From: Novosphingobium arvoryzae
GTDB taxonomy: Bacteria; Pseudomonadota; Alphaproteobacteria; Sphingomonadales; Sphingomonadaceae
Assembly (NCBI RefSeq): GCF_014652615.1
Contig: NZ_BMZD01000005.1
Location: 216,657-280,656, forward strand
Direction: 5' to 3'
DNA: 64,000 nt
In this document: in pieces, positions 26,271-35,715 of the stretch
Numbering within the stretch: position 1 is the stretch's first letter
Layout: each line of letters begins with the position of its first letter
Translations under genes and position numbers: made by a program
The notes under the pieces: generated by a model
The model's database searches: none
Told to the model about the DNA's origin: nothing
The model's input: only the letters and a program-made list of their open reading frames with translations

Positions 26271-26570
26271 CTATGCCGGTTTCTGGGCGGGCTTAAGGAA
26301 CGCCAATTGCTCACTCGTGAGCGCCGGAGAGAACTCAATGATCTCAGGGTTTACGACACCCTCGGTAATAAATGGATCTTCGGCCACATAGTCTTCAAGC
26401 TGGGCGCGTGCGATATTATGGGCGACGATGACACCGCCGTCAGCAGTCGCCAGCGGCCCAGCCACAAGAAACACGCCGTCGTCAAATCCCTTCTTTACCC
26501 ATCGGTTATGGGCGTCGCTTACGGATGACGCCTTGGATTTATCTATAAATCGAAGAATAACAACAAACAT
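26271..26570 (-). CDS. YciI-like (muconolactone isomerase-fold) protein
   Basis: A 99-residue ferredoxin-like alpha+beta protein: MFVVILRFID, HNRWVKKGFDDGVFLVAGPL, GGVIVAHNIARAQLEDYVAEDPF (interior given by position 45-67), EIIEFSP. It matches the YciI family, whose conserved His-Asp pair (Asp in AEDPF) is probably catalytic. Located downstream of the TonB receptor on the same strand. Function unknown; small dehydratase or isomerase roles have been proposed for relatives. Confidence 0.72.
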   Translation of the reverse strand: MFVVILRFIDKSKASSVSDAHNRWVKKGFDDGVFLVAGPLATADGGVIVAHNIARAQLEDYVAEDPFITEGVVNPEIIEFSPALTSEQLAFLKPAQKPA

Positions 26571-26660
26571 GGTTATGATCTCTCACTTTCTAGAGCTGAG
26601 CGCGCTCTACATTATTGAGATACGACTTGCAGGTCCGCTATCTCGTCGTTCTATCTGTGC

Positions 26661-26710
26661 ATAGTGGTGCGCTTTGAAGCACAATGGACTGATCCTCGGC
26701 GCACCACTAT
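26661..26710. repeat. 12-bp inverted repeat downstream of TonB receptor gene
   Basis: ATAGTGGTGCGC (26661-26672) and GCGCACCACTAT (26699-26710) are perfect inverted arms around a 26-base spacer, lying between the TonB receptor stop and the YciI start. Could end the receptor transcript or be a remnant of a mobile-element end; no T-tract follows. Confidence 0.5.
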
Positions 26711-26737
26711 CCAAGAAGAGAGTATTCCACTCGTTAA

Positions 26738-29182
26738 TTATGGCAGTTTTGCCGAGATGGTAATGCCATACGTGGCCGGCTGACCGGTAAAGCGGCCGAT
26801 CGTATCGTAATCCGTGAAAATATTGGTCAGATAGAACTTGTTGAAAACGTTCTTGCCGAACACGGATATCGACCATTTTCCATCGTCAAGTTTCACACCA
26901 GCGCGAAGATCGACAAGCGTATATCCGTCGATCTTGTATGTGTCCTGCAACGGGCGGGATGAAGCAAAATCCGGTGTAACAACTATCACACTTGAGCCGC
27001 CGATATTGGCCGATGCACTGCTACGCGCCGAAATCACCGCTCCCACAAAAGGTTCCACATTGCCGGCCCGCCATGAATAATCGACCGATAGGCGACCTTG
27101 ATATTTTGGCGTATACGGAATTGCAGATCCTCGAAGATCAATCGGCTGACCGGCCGTGTTGAGCCCGATATAGTCGGTGACCTTGCTGTCAAGCACGCTG
27201 CCGGAAAGCCCGATTACCAAGCCGTCAATCGGGCGCCATGTTGCATCCAATTCCGCCCCGATGATGCGAGATTTCGGCACGTTCACAAGCTTGTCGAGCA
27301 CGCCGAAGAGCGCGTCGAGGGTCTTTGCTCGAAGTTGCTTGTTGGAATAGTCATAGTAGAAGCCCGCCGCATTGACCTGCAGGCGCCGGTCGCTCGACGT
27401 CAGCTTGAAGCCCGCTTCGTAAGACAGCAGTGCTTCCTGCGTCACCCCTGCATACTGCTCCATCGTGGCGCCGGATATCACTGGGAAACTGCCAGCCTTA
27501 TATCCCTTGGCGACGTTCGCATAGAAGAGAAGAAGATTGGTCGCCTTATAATCCAGGCCGACGCGCCAGGATATATTGTCTTCGTTCAGACGTCCGTTGA
27601 ACGGGGAGGGCAGATAGGTGGCAGGCGTGCCATCCGTGGTTATGTTGTCGAGCTGGAAACACCCGTCACCAATGGGCGGAACTGTCAGACCCGTGGGCGT
27701 GAATCCAGCGACCGGCACAAACCCGTTTTGAATTGCTTGCGAGAGATCCTCGAAAACGGGGTTCATGCTGTTGTCACCCGGATCGCGCGAACATGTCGTA
27801 GCGCGGCGACGTGCGTCCGTATAGCGACCACCCAATTTTACGGTCAATTGGTCAGTGAGGTCATACTCGACGTTTGCAAATGCGGCCAGATTGCGCATGT
27901 GCTGGTCGGTCGAGTTTCGCGTGCCCGTGTACCCGAAAATATATGCGGTGCTGATCTGCGTAAAGCTGTTGTAGTTCTGTTCGGTGACATGGCTCTTTTC
28001 ATAGTTGCCGCCGATGACCCAGCGGAAGCGGTCGCTACCGGTGTTCGAAATTCTCAACTCTTGGCTGAATGACTTGATCCGCCCATTAACTAGAAAAAAA
28101 TCATCGACATCCAGTGTCGTTCCGTCGGTCTCGACGCCGCTCTCCTGCTTGTAGTCGGCATAGGAAGTGAGCGAAGTGATCGCGATCCCGTCCGACACGT
28201 TCCATGTCAGATTGAAGGTGGGCTGCAAAAGCCGGTTATCGGCGTGAGGCGCGCGCGGATTCGGGCCCCAGTCCGCTGCCCGCGCGTTGTCGGGCGCAAA
28301 AGGATAGGCACGCAGTTCCGGCGCGGTAAAGGCTGGAGCCTGAGAAAGCAGCGTCTGATACTGAGGAATTTGCGGATCACTTTCGTCGCGCCAACCCGTC
28401 AGAGTGAGCACTGCGCTCAATTCAGGCGTGGGCTCCCAATCAAAGATCAGGCGTCCGCCATAATAGCTCGTGTCAGTAGCGGTGTCGGTGCGCGTATAGC
28501 CGTGTTGCCAATTGTCGGCGCGACCTCCGGTCAGTGCCAGCCGGGCCTTGAGGGTGCTCGACAACGGTCCGCTCACATAGAGATTGCCTTCGAGGCGATT
28601 GAACCGCCCATAGGTCAGATCGCCGCCCATTTGAGCTTCATCGGTTGGCTTGGCCGCAATGAAGTTGATGGCGCCGCCAGTCGAGTTCTGACCGAAGAGC
28701 GTGCCCTGCGGTCCCTTGAGAATCTCAACCCGCTCCAGGTCGAAATTCGCATGGGTGGTCATCGCCGGGAACGGCAGTGGCACCTGGTCAACATAAATGC
28801 TTGTGGTGGGATACGCCGCAAGCGTCGATTCATAGAAGCCGACACCGCGTAGCGTATAGACAGGAGACTGGGTGGCCGAAGGCGTGTAGCTCAGTCCGGG
28901 AACCACAGCGGCAAGATCGCTAAGCGTGGTCACCTTCTGGTCTTTCAGAACGTCAGCGCTGAGCGCCGTGATCGCAAGCCCGACTTTGTTGGCCGATTGC
29001 TCGCGCTTGTTCGCGGTGACAATGATTTCTCCGACGTCGGCGGATGCGGCGCTATTCTCGGAACCAGGCGTTCCCGAGTTGCTGTTATCCACATCTTGCG
29101 CAAACGAGGGCGCTGACAAGAGCATGAATGCAAGAGCTGACGTCGAAGCCAGACTGCGCCCCAAATGATAACCCCTTTTCAT
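26738..29182 (-). CDS. TonB-dependent outer-membrane receptor
   Basis: An 814-residue receptor. Signal peptide MKRGYHLGRSLASTSALAFM...SFA, TonB box-like EIIVTANKREQ, plug domain (LSDLAAVVPGLSYTPSATQ, TLRGVGF, RVEILKGPQGTLFGQNSTGG, GAINFIAAKP) and a 22-strand barrel. ATG at 29182 is preferred because GGGAGG precedes it and the signal peptide begins there. The last residues are SAKLP rather than the usual terminal aromatic residue. Likely imports the poorly soluble aromatic substrate; sphingomonads commonly pair such receptors with catabolic genes. Downstream of the SDR gene on the same strand. Confidence 0.93.
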   Translation of the reverse strand: MKRGYHLGRSLASTSALAFMLLSAPSFAQDVDNSNSGTPGSENSAASADVGEIIVTANKREQSANKVGLAITALSADVLKDQKVTTLSDLAAVVPGLSYTPSATQSPVYTLRGVGFYESTLAAYPTTSIYVDQVPLPFPAMTTHANFDLERVEILKGPQGTLFGQNSTGGAINFIAAKPTDEAQMGGDLTYGRFNRLEGNLYVSGPLSSTLKARLALTGGRADNWQHGYTRTDTATDTSYYGGRLIFDWEPTPELSAVLTLTGWRDESDPQIPQYQTLLSQAPAFTAPELRAYPFAPDNARAADWGPNPRAPHADNRLLQPTFNLTWNVSDGIAITSLTSYADYKQESGVETDGTTLDVDDFFLVNGRIKSFSQELRISNTGSDRFRWVIGGNYEKSHVTEQNYNSFTQISTAYIFGYTGTRNSTDQHMRNLAAFANVEYDLTDQLTVKLGGRYTDARRRATTCSRDPGDNSMNPVFEDLSQAIQNGFVPVAGFTPTGLTVPPIGDGCFQLDNITTDGTPATYLPSPFNGRLNEDNISWRVGLDYKATNLLLFYANVAKGYKAGSFPVISGATMEQYAGVTQEALLSYEAGFKLTSSDRRLQVNAAGFYYDYSNKQLRAKTLDALFGVLDKLVNVPKSRIIGAELDATWRPIDGLVIGLSGSVLDSKVTDYIGLNTAGQPIDLRGSAIPYTPKYQGRLSVDYSWRAGNVEPFVGAVISARSSASANIGGSSVIVVTPDFASSRPLQDTYKIDGYTLVDLRAGVKLDDGKWSISVFGKNVFNKFYLTNIFTDYDTIGRFTGQPATYGITISAKLP

Positions 29183-29339
29183 CGATACCTCCCTATAGAG
29201 ATGATTGTGTTCACCCTGCGTATTGGGACGGGATGCCACCAAGGAATGCCCATCCTCTGTTATATTTGTTCTTCAGTTCGGCACTTGTCGAAGTCGCCGC
29301 CCGCGCATCGCATTGCGGACACGAGCGACGACCGACGCA

Positions 29340-30086
29340 TCATCCGGCGATCAAACCGCCATCCACGGAAAGAGTGCTTCCGGTCACGTAGGCTGACCGT
29401 TCCGACATAAGCCAAACGACGGCTTCGGCGACCTCGGAAGGCCGGCCGATCCGGCCCATAGGCACTACGCCATCCATGATATGAGCGTCACCGTCGGTGA
29501 CCCTCAGAAAATTCGGTGTTTCCGTGCCGCCAGGGCAAACCGCGTTCACGCGAATGCCTTGTTTTGCGTATTCGAGGGATACGGCTTTGGTCAAACCGAC
29601 TACAGCGTGCTTGCTTGCAACATAATGAGCAATGCCAGCCGAGCCTTTCAAACCAAAGATGGATGCGTTGTTGACGATGATGCCACCACCGGTTCGCAGC
29701 ATCTGCTCGACCTGATATTTGACGCCCCAATATACCGCTTTGAAGTTCAGATCGATCACCCATTCGGCTTCATCTTCAGGCGTCTGATCGATTGGTTTGA
29801 AATCGTTATGGCCGCCTGCGTTGTTGAACGCGAGATCGAGACGTCCGAAACGTGAAACCGCGGCCTCAATGGCGCCTTTTATTGCCAATCGATCGAGGAC
29901 GTCCGCCGGGTGCGCATGCGCAGTGCCCCCCGCAGCTTCGATCTCGGCCTTCACGCTCTCCAGAGGTTCGGGACGTCGTCCAACAAGAACCACCGTCGCT
30001 CCCGCTTGCGCCATGGCCAAAGCCGATGCTCGACCCATGCCGGTGCCAGCGCCCGTTACGATGCCAATCTTTCCCTGCAAATCCAT
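29340..30086 (-). CDS. SDR family NAD(P)-dependent oxidoreductase
   Basis: A 248-residue classical SDR of the FabG/dihydrodiol dehydrogenase type: TGAGTGMGRASALA, NNAGGHNDFKP, Ser in NNASIFGLKGS, YVASKHAVVGL with Tyr/Lys, CPGGTETPNF. ATG at 30086 (MDLQGKIGIVTG) has a GGAAGGA SD; the frame extends further upstream without conserved sequence. First gene of the SDR-TonB unit, with a candidate operator at 30223-30243. Could be the cis-dihydrodiol dehydrogenase needed between Rieske and extradiol dioxygenases, as no other candidate lies in the cargo. Confidence 0.88.
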   Translation of the reverse strand: MDLQGKIGIVTGAGTGMGRASALAMAQAGATVVLVGRRPEPLESVKAEIEAAGGTAHAHPADVLDRLAIKGAIEAAVSRFGRLDLAFNNAGGHNDFKPIDQTPEDEAEWVIDLNFKAVYWGVKYQVEQMLRTGGGIIVNNASIFGLKGSAGIAHYVASKHAVVGLTKAVSLEYAKQGIRVNAVCPGGTETPNFLRVTDGDAHIMDGVVPMGRIGRPSEVAEAVVWLMSERSAYVTGSTLSVDGGLIAG

Positions 30087-30222
30087 TTTGATCCGTCCTT
30101 CCAGCTTCTGTTCAAGAATTTGATCCATGGCCATGCGTGAGGGATGGTCGGCCGACATCCTAGCCGCGCTCTTTTGGCCATTTTAACCCACAATTCGCTA
30201 ATTACGCGACAGTATCTTGATT

Positions 30223-30243
30223 GTCAATTTATGGTCCATTCAC
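30223..30243. promoter_or_regulatory. Operator-like site related to MarR palindrome
   Basis: GTCAATTTA-TGG-TCCATTCAC matches 17 of 21 positions of the palindrome at 25433-25453. It lies upstream of the leftward SDR-TonB unit and 67 bp from the amidase stop, consistent with a promoter for SDR-TonB under the same regulator. Confidence 0.55.
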
Positions 30244-30309
30244 ACTCTCTAGGCCGTCCACCGAATGCCTTGTAGTTGCTGAAGAGCTGCCGTCATCAGC
30301 CCTTTGGCC

Positions 30310-31536
30310 TCAGAGGGTTGCTTTCAACTCCCTCGGCACGCGAAACTCTCCGCCATTCGATCTTCCAAATGGCTGATCACCAATAATGGCCCGTGCATCA
30401 GCCAGGAGCTGTCTGTCTCCTCCTACGGGGCCGATGATTTGTGCGCCCAACGGGAGTCCATCGTCCCTCCACCAGAATGGAAAACCTAGGCATGGCGTAC
30501 CCAGGGCCGTCCAAATGCGCTGAAAGGCCGGGTTGCCCGTTGCCGAAAGACCTTGGGGCGCCGCCCCTGGCGCCGCGGGTACGAGTAAGAGGCTGACCTC
30601 CTCGAAAAGCGGAGGTAGTATGCTCCGGCAGTGAGCCTGCAATTCCAGCGCGGCGTTATAATTGCTATCTGTCTCCGCTCGGCCGAGCTCGAGCATGGAC
30701 CGAAGCTCGTCACTCAATGCATCCCGGTGCGCGTGCAGAAGATGGCCGAGCTTTACCCAGGCTTCCCGCCTGTGGATCAAGGCCTGCGCATCTGCCAAAC
30801 GCTCCAACGGCGATGGAAGGTCGACGTCCCGTAGCGACAATCCCATCGACGCCAGACGATCGGCGTAAGCCAGAAACTTAGCCTGCATCTCACCATCGGC
30901 TTCGCGCCACGCAGGACTTCGGCAAACGCCGATCACCGGATCGCGCGTGGGGGGCAAGGGCTTATGCTCAGCCGATAAGACGCCATCCGCGAGCACGAGG
31001 AGGTCAAGATCGCGCGCGAAGACACCCAGCGTATCAAGGCTGGGCGCTGTCTCGAGAACGCCGCCAAGGGGATACCGACCAAAGCTTGGTTTGAACCCCA
31101 GGGTACCACAGAAGCTCGCCGGTCGGATCATCGACCCGGCCGTTTGCGTTCCCAGCGCCAAATCTGCCTGGCCGTCAGCAACTGCAGCGGCGGACCCGCT
31201 CGACGATCCGCCAGGCGTATGGCCAGCCTTGCGGGGGTTCACGGTCGGTCCTGGATGATAGGTCGCAAACTCGGCGGTAACGGTCTTGCCTAGGATTACG
31301 GCCCCAGCAGCGCGTAAGCGCGCCACGGCAGCAGCATCGGCTTTCGCGACATTGTCTGCATACATCGCGGAGCCGTAGGCCGTGGGCATGGCCGCGACAT
31401 CGATCACGTCTTTGACGCCGACCACCACACCTTCGAGCAGGCCGGCCGAAGATCGAGCCGAACGATCGACCCAGGTCCAGGCGTGAATCTCGGCATCACG
31501 CTCGTCGATCCGCGCCAAACAGCTTTCGAGTGACAT
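30310..31536 (-). CDS. Amidase signature family protein
   Basis: A 408-residue amidase. The Ser-cisSer-Lys triad is visible: Lys in VVVGVKDVIDVA, cis-Ser in TPGGSSSGSAAAV, nucleophile Ser in TQTAGSMIRPASF. The last motif differs from the usual TDTGGSIR, so selectivity may be unusual. The start is 6 bp after the extradiol dioxygenase gene, placing it last in the hydrolase-Rieske-reductase-dioxygenase-amidase operon. That position implies an amide bond in the substrate or in the non-pentadienoate product of ring cleavage. Cytosolic. Confidence 0.88.
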   Translation of the reverse strand: MSLESCLARIDERDAEIHAWTWVDRSARSSAGLLEGVVVGVKDVIDVAAMPTAYGSAMYADNVAKADAAAVARLRAAGAVILGKTVTAEFATYHPGPTVNPRKAGHTPGGSSSGSAAAVADGQADLALGTQTAGSMIRPASFCGTLGFKPSFGRYPLGGVLETAPSLDTLGVFARDLDLLVLADGVLSAEHKPLPPTRDPVIGVCRSPAWREADGEMQAKFLAYADRLASMGLSLRDVDLPSPLERLADAQALIHRREAWVKLGHLLHAHRDALSDELRSMLELGRAETDSNYNAALELQAHCRSILPPLFEEVSLLLVPAAPGAAPQGLSATGNPAFQRIWTALGTPCLGFPFWWRDDGLPLGAQIIGPVGGDRQLLADARAIIGDQPFGRSNGGEFRVPRELKATL

Positions 31537-31542
31537 TTTTCG

Positions 31543-32409
31543 CTACACCTGAACCCTGTGGCCCCAAAGCATCGGCTGATCGTAGCTCTTGATTTCCCAG
31601 TCGGGGCCAATCTCCCGACCACCAAAACCATATTCGATCCAAAACCCCGATGGCGTTTGAAGGTAGAAGCTCTGCATGTGGTCATTGCTGTGCTTGCCGG
31701 GCTCGATCGTAACCGGAATGCCGAGATCCCGGACGATATCGTAGCCATAGCCGACATCATCCATCGACGTTGCCTCGAGCATGACGTGCATTATTGCGCC
31801 CGCCGGACCGACGCCCTCTCTCAGGAAGGCCACTGTGTGGTGCCGCGCGTTGCAATGCATGAAGACACCGTCATGGACGTCCCATGCGATGTAATCCGAT
31901 ATGTCGAAGCCCATCACTTCCTGATAAAAGGCCACCGCAGCGGCCTGGTCCTTGACCCAGAAGGCGATGTGGCCAAGCCCCTGATTGCCGGTTTTGTAGC
32001 CCGAAATTCCGCGGCAAGGGGCAAACGCCGTGTTCGGCACGAGCGGTCCGTAAAATATCTCGCTCTTCGCACCCACCATGGGACAGGTATAGGTGTAGAG
32101 CTTGCGTACCTTGCGTTCGGCGCGCAACTCATCGGAACCGAGAGTGACATCGACCTGACGGTCACGCAGTGCTTGAGCGAGTTCGTCCAGGCGTGCCTCG
32201 CTGTTGACCTCCCAGCCCAATGCCGCGATGCTGTCTTCATGCGATGGATATAGCGTGAAGCGATGATGATGACTGTCCAAACGATAGTCGATGGTTTCAT
32301 TGCCCGGGCGAGGCTGGGCCTCCATGCCGAATACTTGTTCGAGCATAGTGCGCCATTCAGCCGGTTTACGCACATTGAGTGCGAGGTATCCGAGACTATC
32401 CACTCCCAT
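31543..32409 (-). CDS. Extradiol ring-cleavage dioxygenase (BphC-type, type I)
   Basis: A 288-residue two-domain vicinal-oxygen-chelate dioxygenase of the 2,3-dihydroxybiphenyl 1,2-dioxygenase class, which cleaves a catechol next to one OH. Iron ligands appear in the C-terminal domain: His in GLGHIAFWV, His in AIMHVMLEA, Glu in GFWIEYGFGG; the active-site region HDGVFMHCNARHHTVAF is also typical. ATG at 32409 (MGVDSLGYLALNV) has a GGGAGAG SD. Operon member between the reductase and amidase genes. Confidence 0.93.
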   Translation of the reverse strand: MGVDSLGYLALNVRKPAEWRTMLEQVFGMEAQPRPGNETIDYRLDSHHHRFTLYPSHEDSIAALGWEVNSEARLDELAQALRDRQVDVTLGSDELRAERKVRKLYTYTCPMVGAKSEIFYGPLVPNTAFAPCRGISGYKTGNQGLGHIAFWVKDQAAAVAFYQEVMGFDISDYIAWDVHDGVFMHCNARHHTVAFLREGVGPAGAIMHVMLEATSMDDVGYGYDIVRDLGIPVTIEPGKHSNDHMQSFYLQTPSGFWIEYGFGGREIGPDWEIKSYDQPMLWGHRVQV

Positions 32410-32426
32410 GTCTTCTCTCCCTGATC

Positions 32427-33452
32427 TCACTGGCTGGCCACAAACTGCTCAGCAAAAATGTTCTCGGACGCGAGTCCAAGTTGCTCGAGGTGCCGACGCG
32501 CGGCATCAATCATTCCGGGAGGACCGCAAAGATAAGCGACACTGTCAGGATCGAGCGGTTCGCTGGCTCCGATCACTTCCACCGGATTCCCGACCCTCAC
32601 TCCTGATGGCGCTGGGCCGCGATCAACGGACAGTTGCACGTCGAGTTGCGGCAACCACTGCTGACGCAGTTCGATCGCATCCAAATGGAACAAGCTTCCC
32701 TGAGTTTGACAGCCGAAACTGAGAAGCATCTTCGGCTTACGTCCCGACCGCATGCGAAGAGCATCGATCATCGACATCATTGGAGCCAGCCCAGTCCCGC
32801 CAGCAATCATGATGTGCGGTGCTTTTTCGCCTTCCTTCAAGAAGAACTGACCATAAGGCCCGCTAATCTCGAGAACATCGTCGATCTTGGCGCCTTCCAG
32901 CAACCAGGTCGACATAACACCGCCCGGTAGCAAGCGGATCAACAATTCAATACGCGGAAGATCGGCGGGGGTGCTGGCCATGGAGTAGCTTCGCACCGCA
33001 TCTGTGCCTGGTACCTTTATCTGGATGAATTGGCCTGGTCTGAACTCAAACCAGTCGCCTTCCGCGAGTTCCAATTCTAGGCGCACAACATCATCGGCGA
33101 GCCGATCTATCGCATTGACGAATGCTTTGGCTTCCGTCGCCTGATTGGTGCCAACCGCGCTGTCGTAGCCAAGCTGAAAGGTGCAGTCGCTCAGCGCTTC
33201 CGTCACGCATAGCAAGCGCAGACCTTGCGCCTTCTCTGACGGAATGAGCGTTGACGAGGCGCCAGCAAGTGTGTCTGCCTTGCCCTCCACGAGCTTGGCA
33301 AGGCAGCTCGAACATGAGCCTGACCGGCATTGATGAAGTACCGGCACATCCTCCTTGAGCGCGGCCTCGAGCACATTTTGCCCAGGCAGGGCGAAAAACT
33401 GGCGTTCAACTCCATCGCTGAATGAGATCGTTACTTTAGAACTTGTTGACAT
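32427..33452 (-). CDS. Ferredoxin-NAD reductase component of Rieske oxygenase
   Basis: A 341-residue three-domain reductase. N-terminal plant-type [2Fe-2S] ferredoxin (CRSGSCSSC then LLC), FAD-binding domain with R-S-Y-S in AVRSYSMAS, NAD domain with AGGTGLAPMMSM and CGPPGMIDAA. This BenC/NdoR-like order passes electrons from NADH through FAD and 2Fe-2S to the Rieske oxygenase. No separate ferredoxin gene is seen, so the system is probably two-component. The start lies inside the end of the upstream Rieske gene (about 17-base overlap), suggesting translational coupling. Confidence 0.92.
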   Translation of the reverse strand: MSTSSKVTISFSDGVERQFFALPGQNVLEAALKEDVPVLHQCRSGSCSSCLAKLVEGKADTLAGASSTLIPSEKAQGLRLLCVTEALSDCTFQLGYDSAVGTNQATEAKAFVNAIDRLADDVVRLELELAEGDWFEFRPGQFIQIKVPGTDAVRSYSMASTPADLPRIELLIRLLPGGVMSTWLLEGAKIDDVLEISGPYGQFFLKEGEKAPHIMIAGGTGLAPMMSMIDALRMRSGRKPKMLLSFGCQTQGSLFHLDAIELRQQWLPQLDVQLSVDRGPAPSGVRVGNPVEVIGASEPLDPDSVAYLCGPPGMIDAARRHLEQLGLASENIFAEQFVASQ

Positions 33453-34776
33453 CATTGATCTTCTCAACAAAATAGCCTGGCGCCTTGCCCTCGGCGAGAC
33501 GTCGCATGCGGATGCTTGAGGTTTTGGTCGAGTTGGTCACGCCTCGCCCTGGCTTGGCTATGCCTCGATTCCAGCGCGAAGCGACCTTGCGCCATGAAAT
33601 GGGCGACACATCAGTTGCGACAAGCTGCTCGTCGTCCCAACCCGTCCCGTCGGTGTAGAATTCCTCCATCGCTTCGCGGGCGTAGAGATCGCAATCATTA
33701 AAACCGTGGAGACAGAGCGGAGTGTAGACCCTGTCGAAACGATATTTGAATTTGCTCCGGTCTTCATCTGATTTGCAAATGCGGACCATTACCTCCCAAT
33801 ATTCATACATATCGTCTGTGATCGGGACATACCATTCGTACTGAACAACATGCTCTTCGGGCCAATTCTCGACCATCAGGCAACCGGGCAACACGACAGA
33901 CGTGCGGTAGAATCGTCCTTTGAGATTGTCGATTTTCAGTCCGAGCTGTTCGTTTTCGAGGACAGGCTGCCAGCGATCAGTGAACAGCCACTGCATCAAG
34001 CCCTTTGGGCCATCTTCGTCCTCGACAATGGCGATCGGTTCCTCATGGACGGGAAGAATGCCCAGCGGCAGCACCCAATCCAAGGCATGCACAATCGTGT
34101 TATCCTTGTGAACCAGGATATGCGCGTTATCGAAACCGTTCTCACAGGCGATCCGCCAGTTGCTTTGACCTGTGCGATGAATGCCAAGTGCTATGGCATC
34201 ATTATCCAGAATACTGGGCGCAGAGGGCCAAAGAGGGTGAGGGAACTTCTCGCTGTTCTCGGGGAACCGAAATGGAAGATCATGCGAGAGGGGAGGGATA
34301 TCCTCATCTGGAAAGTCGTCCTGCCGCACAAACACAAAAACCATGCCGGCAACTTCTTCCACCGGATAGGTCGTAACGCCGGTATTGCCGATGAGGCGAT
34401 CATTTGGGTTGGCGACAATCGTGGATAGCTTGCCGTCGTCCAGATTAAACGTAAAGCCGTGATACCAGCAGCTAATCGTCTTCTTATTGAAACACATCGG
34501 CTTTGCCGACATGCGGACGCCTCGATGTACGCACTGGTCTTTCAGAGCATAGATTTTACCGTCGACACGACGAAGAACGATCGGCACTCCGCAAATCTGG
34601 ATGCCTTCGACGGCCCCCTCCGGCAGCTCTTCACTAAAGAGCGCCGGATACCAGTGGTTGATGAACCCCCATGCCGCATCCTTGTAAGGCTGATACTGGG
34701 ATTGCGTCCGCTCGTCGTTCGTGCGGTGTTCGACACTCTCGCTCGCCCGACGCCGAACTGGTTTTATATCGCTCAT
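33436..34776 (-). CDS. Rieske ring-hydroxylating oxygenase, alpha-only (CarAa-like), second copy
   Basis: A 446-residue oxygenase very similar throughout to the gene at 24012-25346: Rieske ligands in DQCVHRGVRM and ISCWYHGFTF, iron ligands in ENGFDNAHILVHKD and HGFNDCDLYARE, WGFINHWYPALFS near the N-terminus. Unlike the first copy it overlaps its reductase and lies in an operon with the extradiol dioxygenase and hydrolase, so it is the likely initial dioxygenase. The pair probably arose by duplication; the two may hydroxylate different substrates or positions. Confidence 0.92.
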   Translation of the reverse strand: MSDIKPVRRRASESVEHRTNDERTQSQYQPYKDAAWGFINHWYPALFSEELPEGAVEGIQICGVPIVLRRVDGKIYALKDQCVHRGVRMSAKPMCFNKKTISCWYHGFTFNLDDGKLSTIVANPNDRLIGNTGVTTYPVEEVAGMVFVFVRQDDFPDEDIPPLSHDLPFRFPENSEKFPHPLWPSAPSILDNDAIALGIHRTGQSNWRIACENGFDNAHILVHKDNTIVHALDWVLPLGILPVHEEPIAIVEDEDGPKGLMQWLFTDRWQPVLENEQLGLKIDNLKGRFYRTSVVLPGCLMVENWPEEHVVQYEWYVPITDDMYEYWEVMVRICKSDEDRSKFKYRFDRVYTPLCLHGFNDCDLYAREAMEEFYTDGTGWDDEQLVATDVSPISWRKVASRWNRGIAKPGRGVTNSTKTSSIRMRRLAEGKAPGYFVEKINDVNKF

Positions 34777-34799
34777 GGGGGTCCTCTCCGTTTAGGCCC

Positions 34800-35690
34800 T
34801 CACAGTTGGCCGGTCATAAAGGCTCCGACGACACGATCATGCTCCTCCGGCCTCTCCCATTGCGGCCAATGGGCGCAGCCGCGCATGATGTGTTTCTTCG
34901 CTCCCGGAATGATCTGTGCGAGGCGATCGGCGGCATCTTCGCCGTGAATGGGATTCTTGTCGGTCCAAAGCACCAGCGCTGGACACGAGATCTGGCTGAT
35001 CTTGTCTTCCTGCCAATAAAACTCACCGATATTCGGGCGGAACAGGTAGTCGTAATATGTGAGGAGCGCGTCACGGGTTTCGGGAATGGTCCAGAGCGCA
35101 CGTCGCAAATCAATCAGCTCGTCCGTTACGCCGCCGAGGGGCATCAGCCACTCGAGGCGCTTGCGAAGAGTATCCGTGGTCGGATTTGTCAAAGCGCCGA
35201 CGGAAACTTGCCGAAGGGCGTCCAGATCACTCTCGCCCTCATGCACATATGCCGGATCAAGGTGCATTCCCCACGTCGTATTCAGAACGACCTTCGATGT
35301 CCGGTCGGGGTGAGTAATTGCCATGTCATACGCGATCCAGCCGCCGAGCGATTCACCTTCGATGGCAGCCGTCTCAAAGCCGAAGTGATCCATTAGATTG
35401 AGGACTTGGTCGGTAAACTGGGTAAGCCAGTGATCACTGGCCTCTGGCCCGGACGTAGAGTAGACGGGACGTGACGACATGCCATGCCAGATGAAGTCGA
35501 TCGCGATCGGCTGACAGAATTCCGCCAGCCGAAGCATATTCCTGGCGTAGGTTTCGGCGTGCCCCCCGCCGCCATGCAGCAGGAACAACGGTTCCTTGTC
35601 ATTTTTCACAGAAATCACCCGGCTCCGGTACTTTCCGGTGTCGATAAATTGCGTTTCCGTGCCGAGAAGATCTACATGAATTGATGACAT
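34800..35690 (-). CDS. Alpha/beta hydrolase, meta-cleavage-product hydrolase type
   Basis: A 296-residue alpha/beta hydrolase. The oxyanion loop LLHGGGGHAETYARN, nucleophile elbow GESLGGW, Asp in VLWTDKNPIHG and His in CAHWPQW form the triad. The pattern and gene context fit a C-C bond hydrolase (BphD/CarC-like) that splits the extradiol product into 2-hydroxypenta-2,4-dienoate and a carboxylic acid; that diene is the substrate of the 37-kb operon. First gene of the leftward upper-pathway operon, divergent from IclR. Confidence 0.82.
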   Translation of the reverse strand: MSSIHVDLLGTETQFIDTGKYRSRVISVKNDKEPLFLLHGGGGHAETYARNMLRLAEFCQPIAIDFIWHGMSSRPVYSTSGPEASDHWLTQFTDQVLNLMDHFGFETAAIEGESLGGWIAYDMAITHPDRTSKVVLNTTWGMHLDPAYVHEGESDLDALRQVSVGALTNPTTDTLRKRLEWLMPLGGVTDELIDLRRALWTIPETRDALLTYYDYLFRPNIGEFYWQEDKISQISCPALVLWTDKNPIHGEDAADRLAQIIPGAKKHIMRGCAHWPQWERPEEHDRVVGAFMTGQL

Positions 35691-35715
35691 ATCTTTAATT
35701 CCGTTCGTCTTTTAA

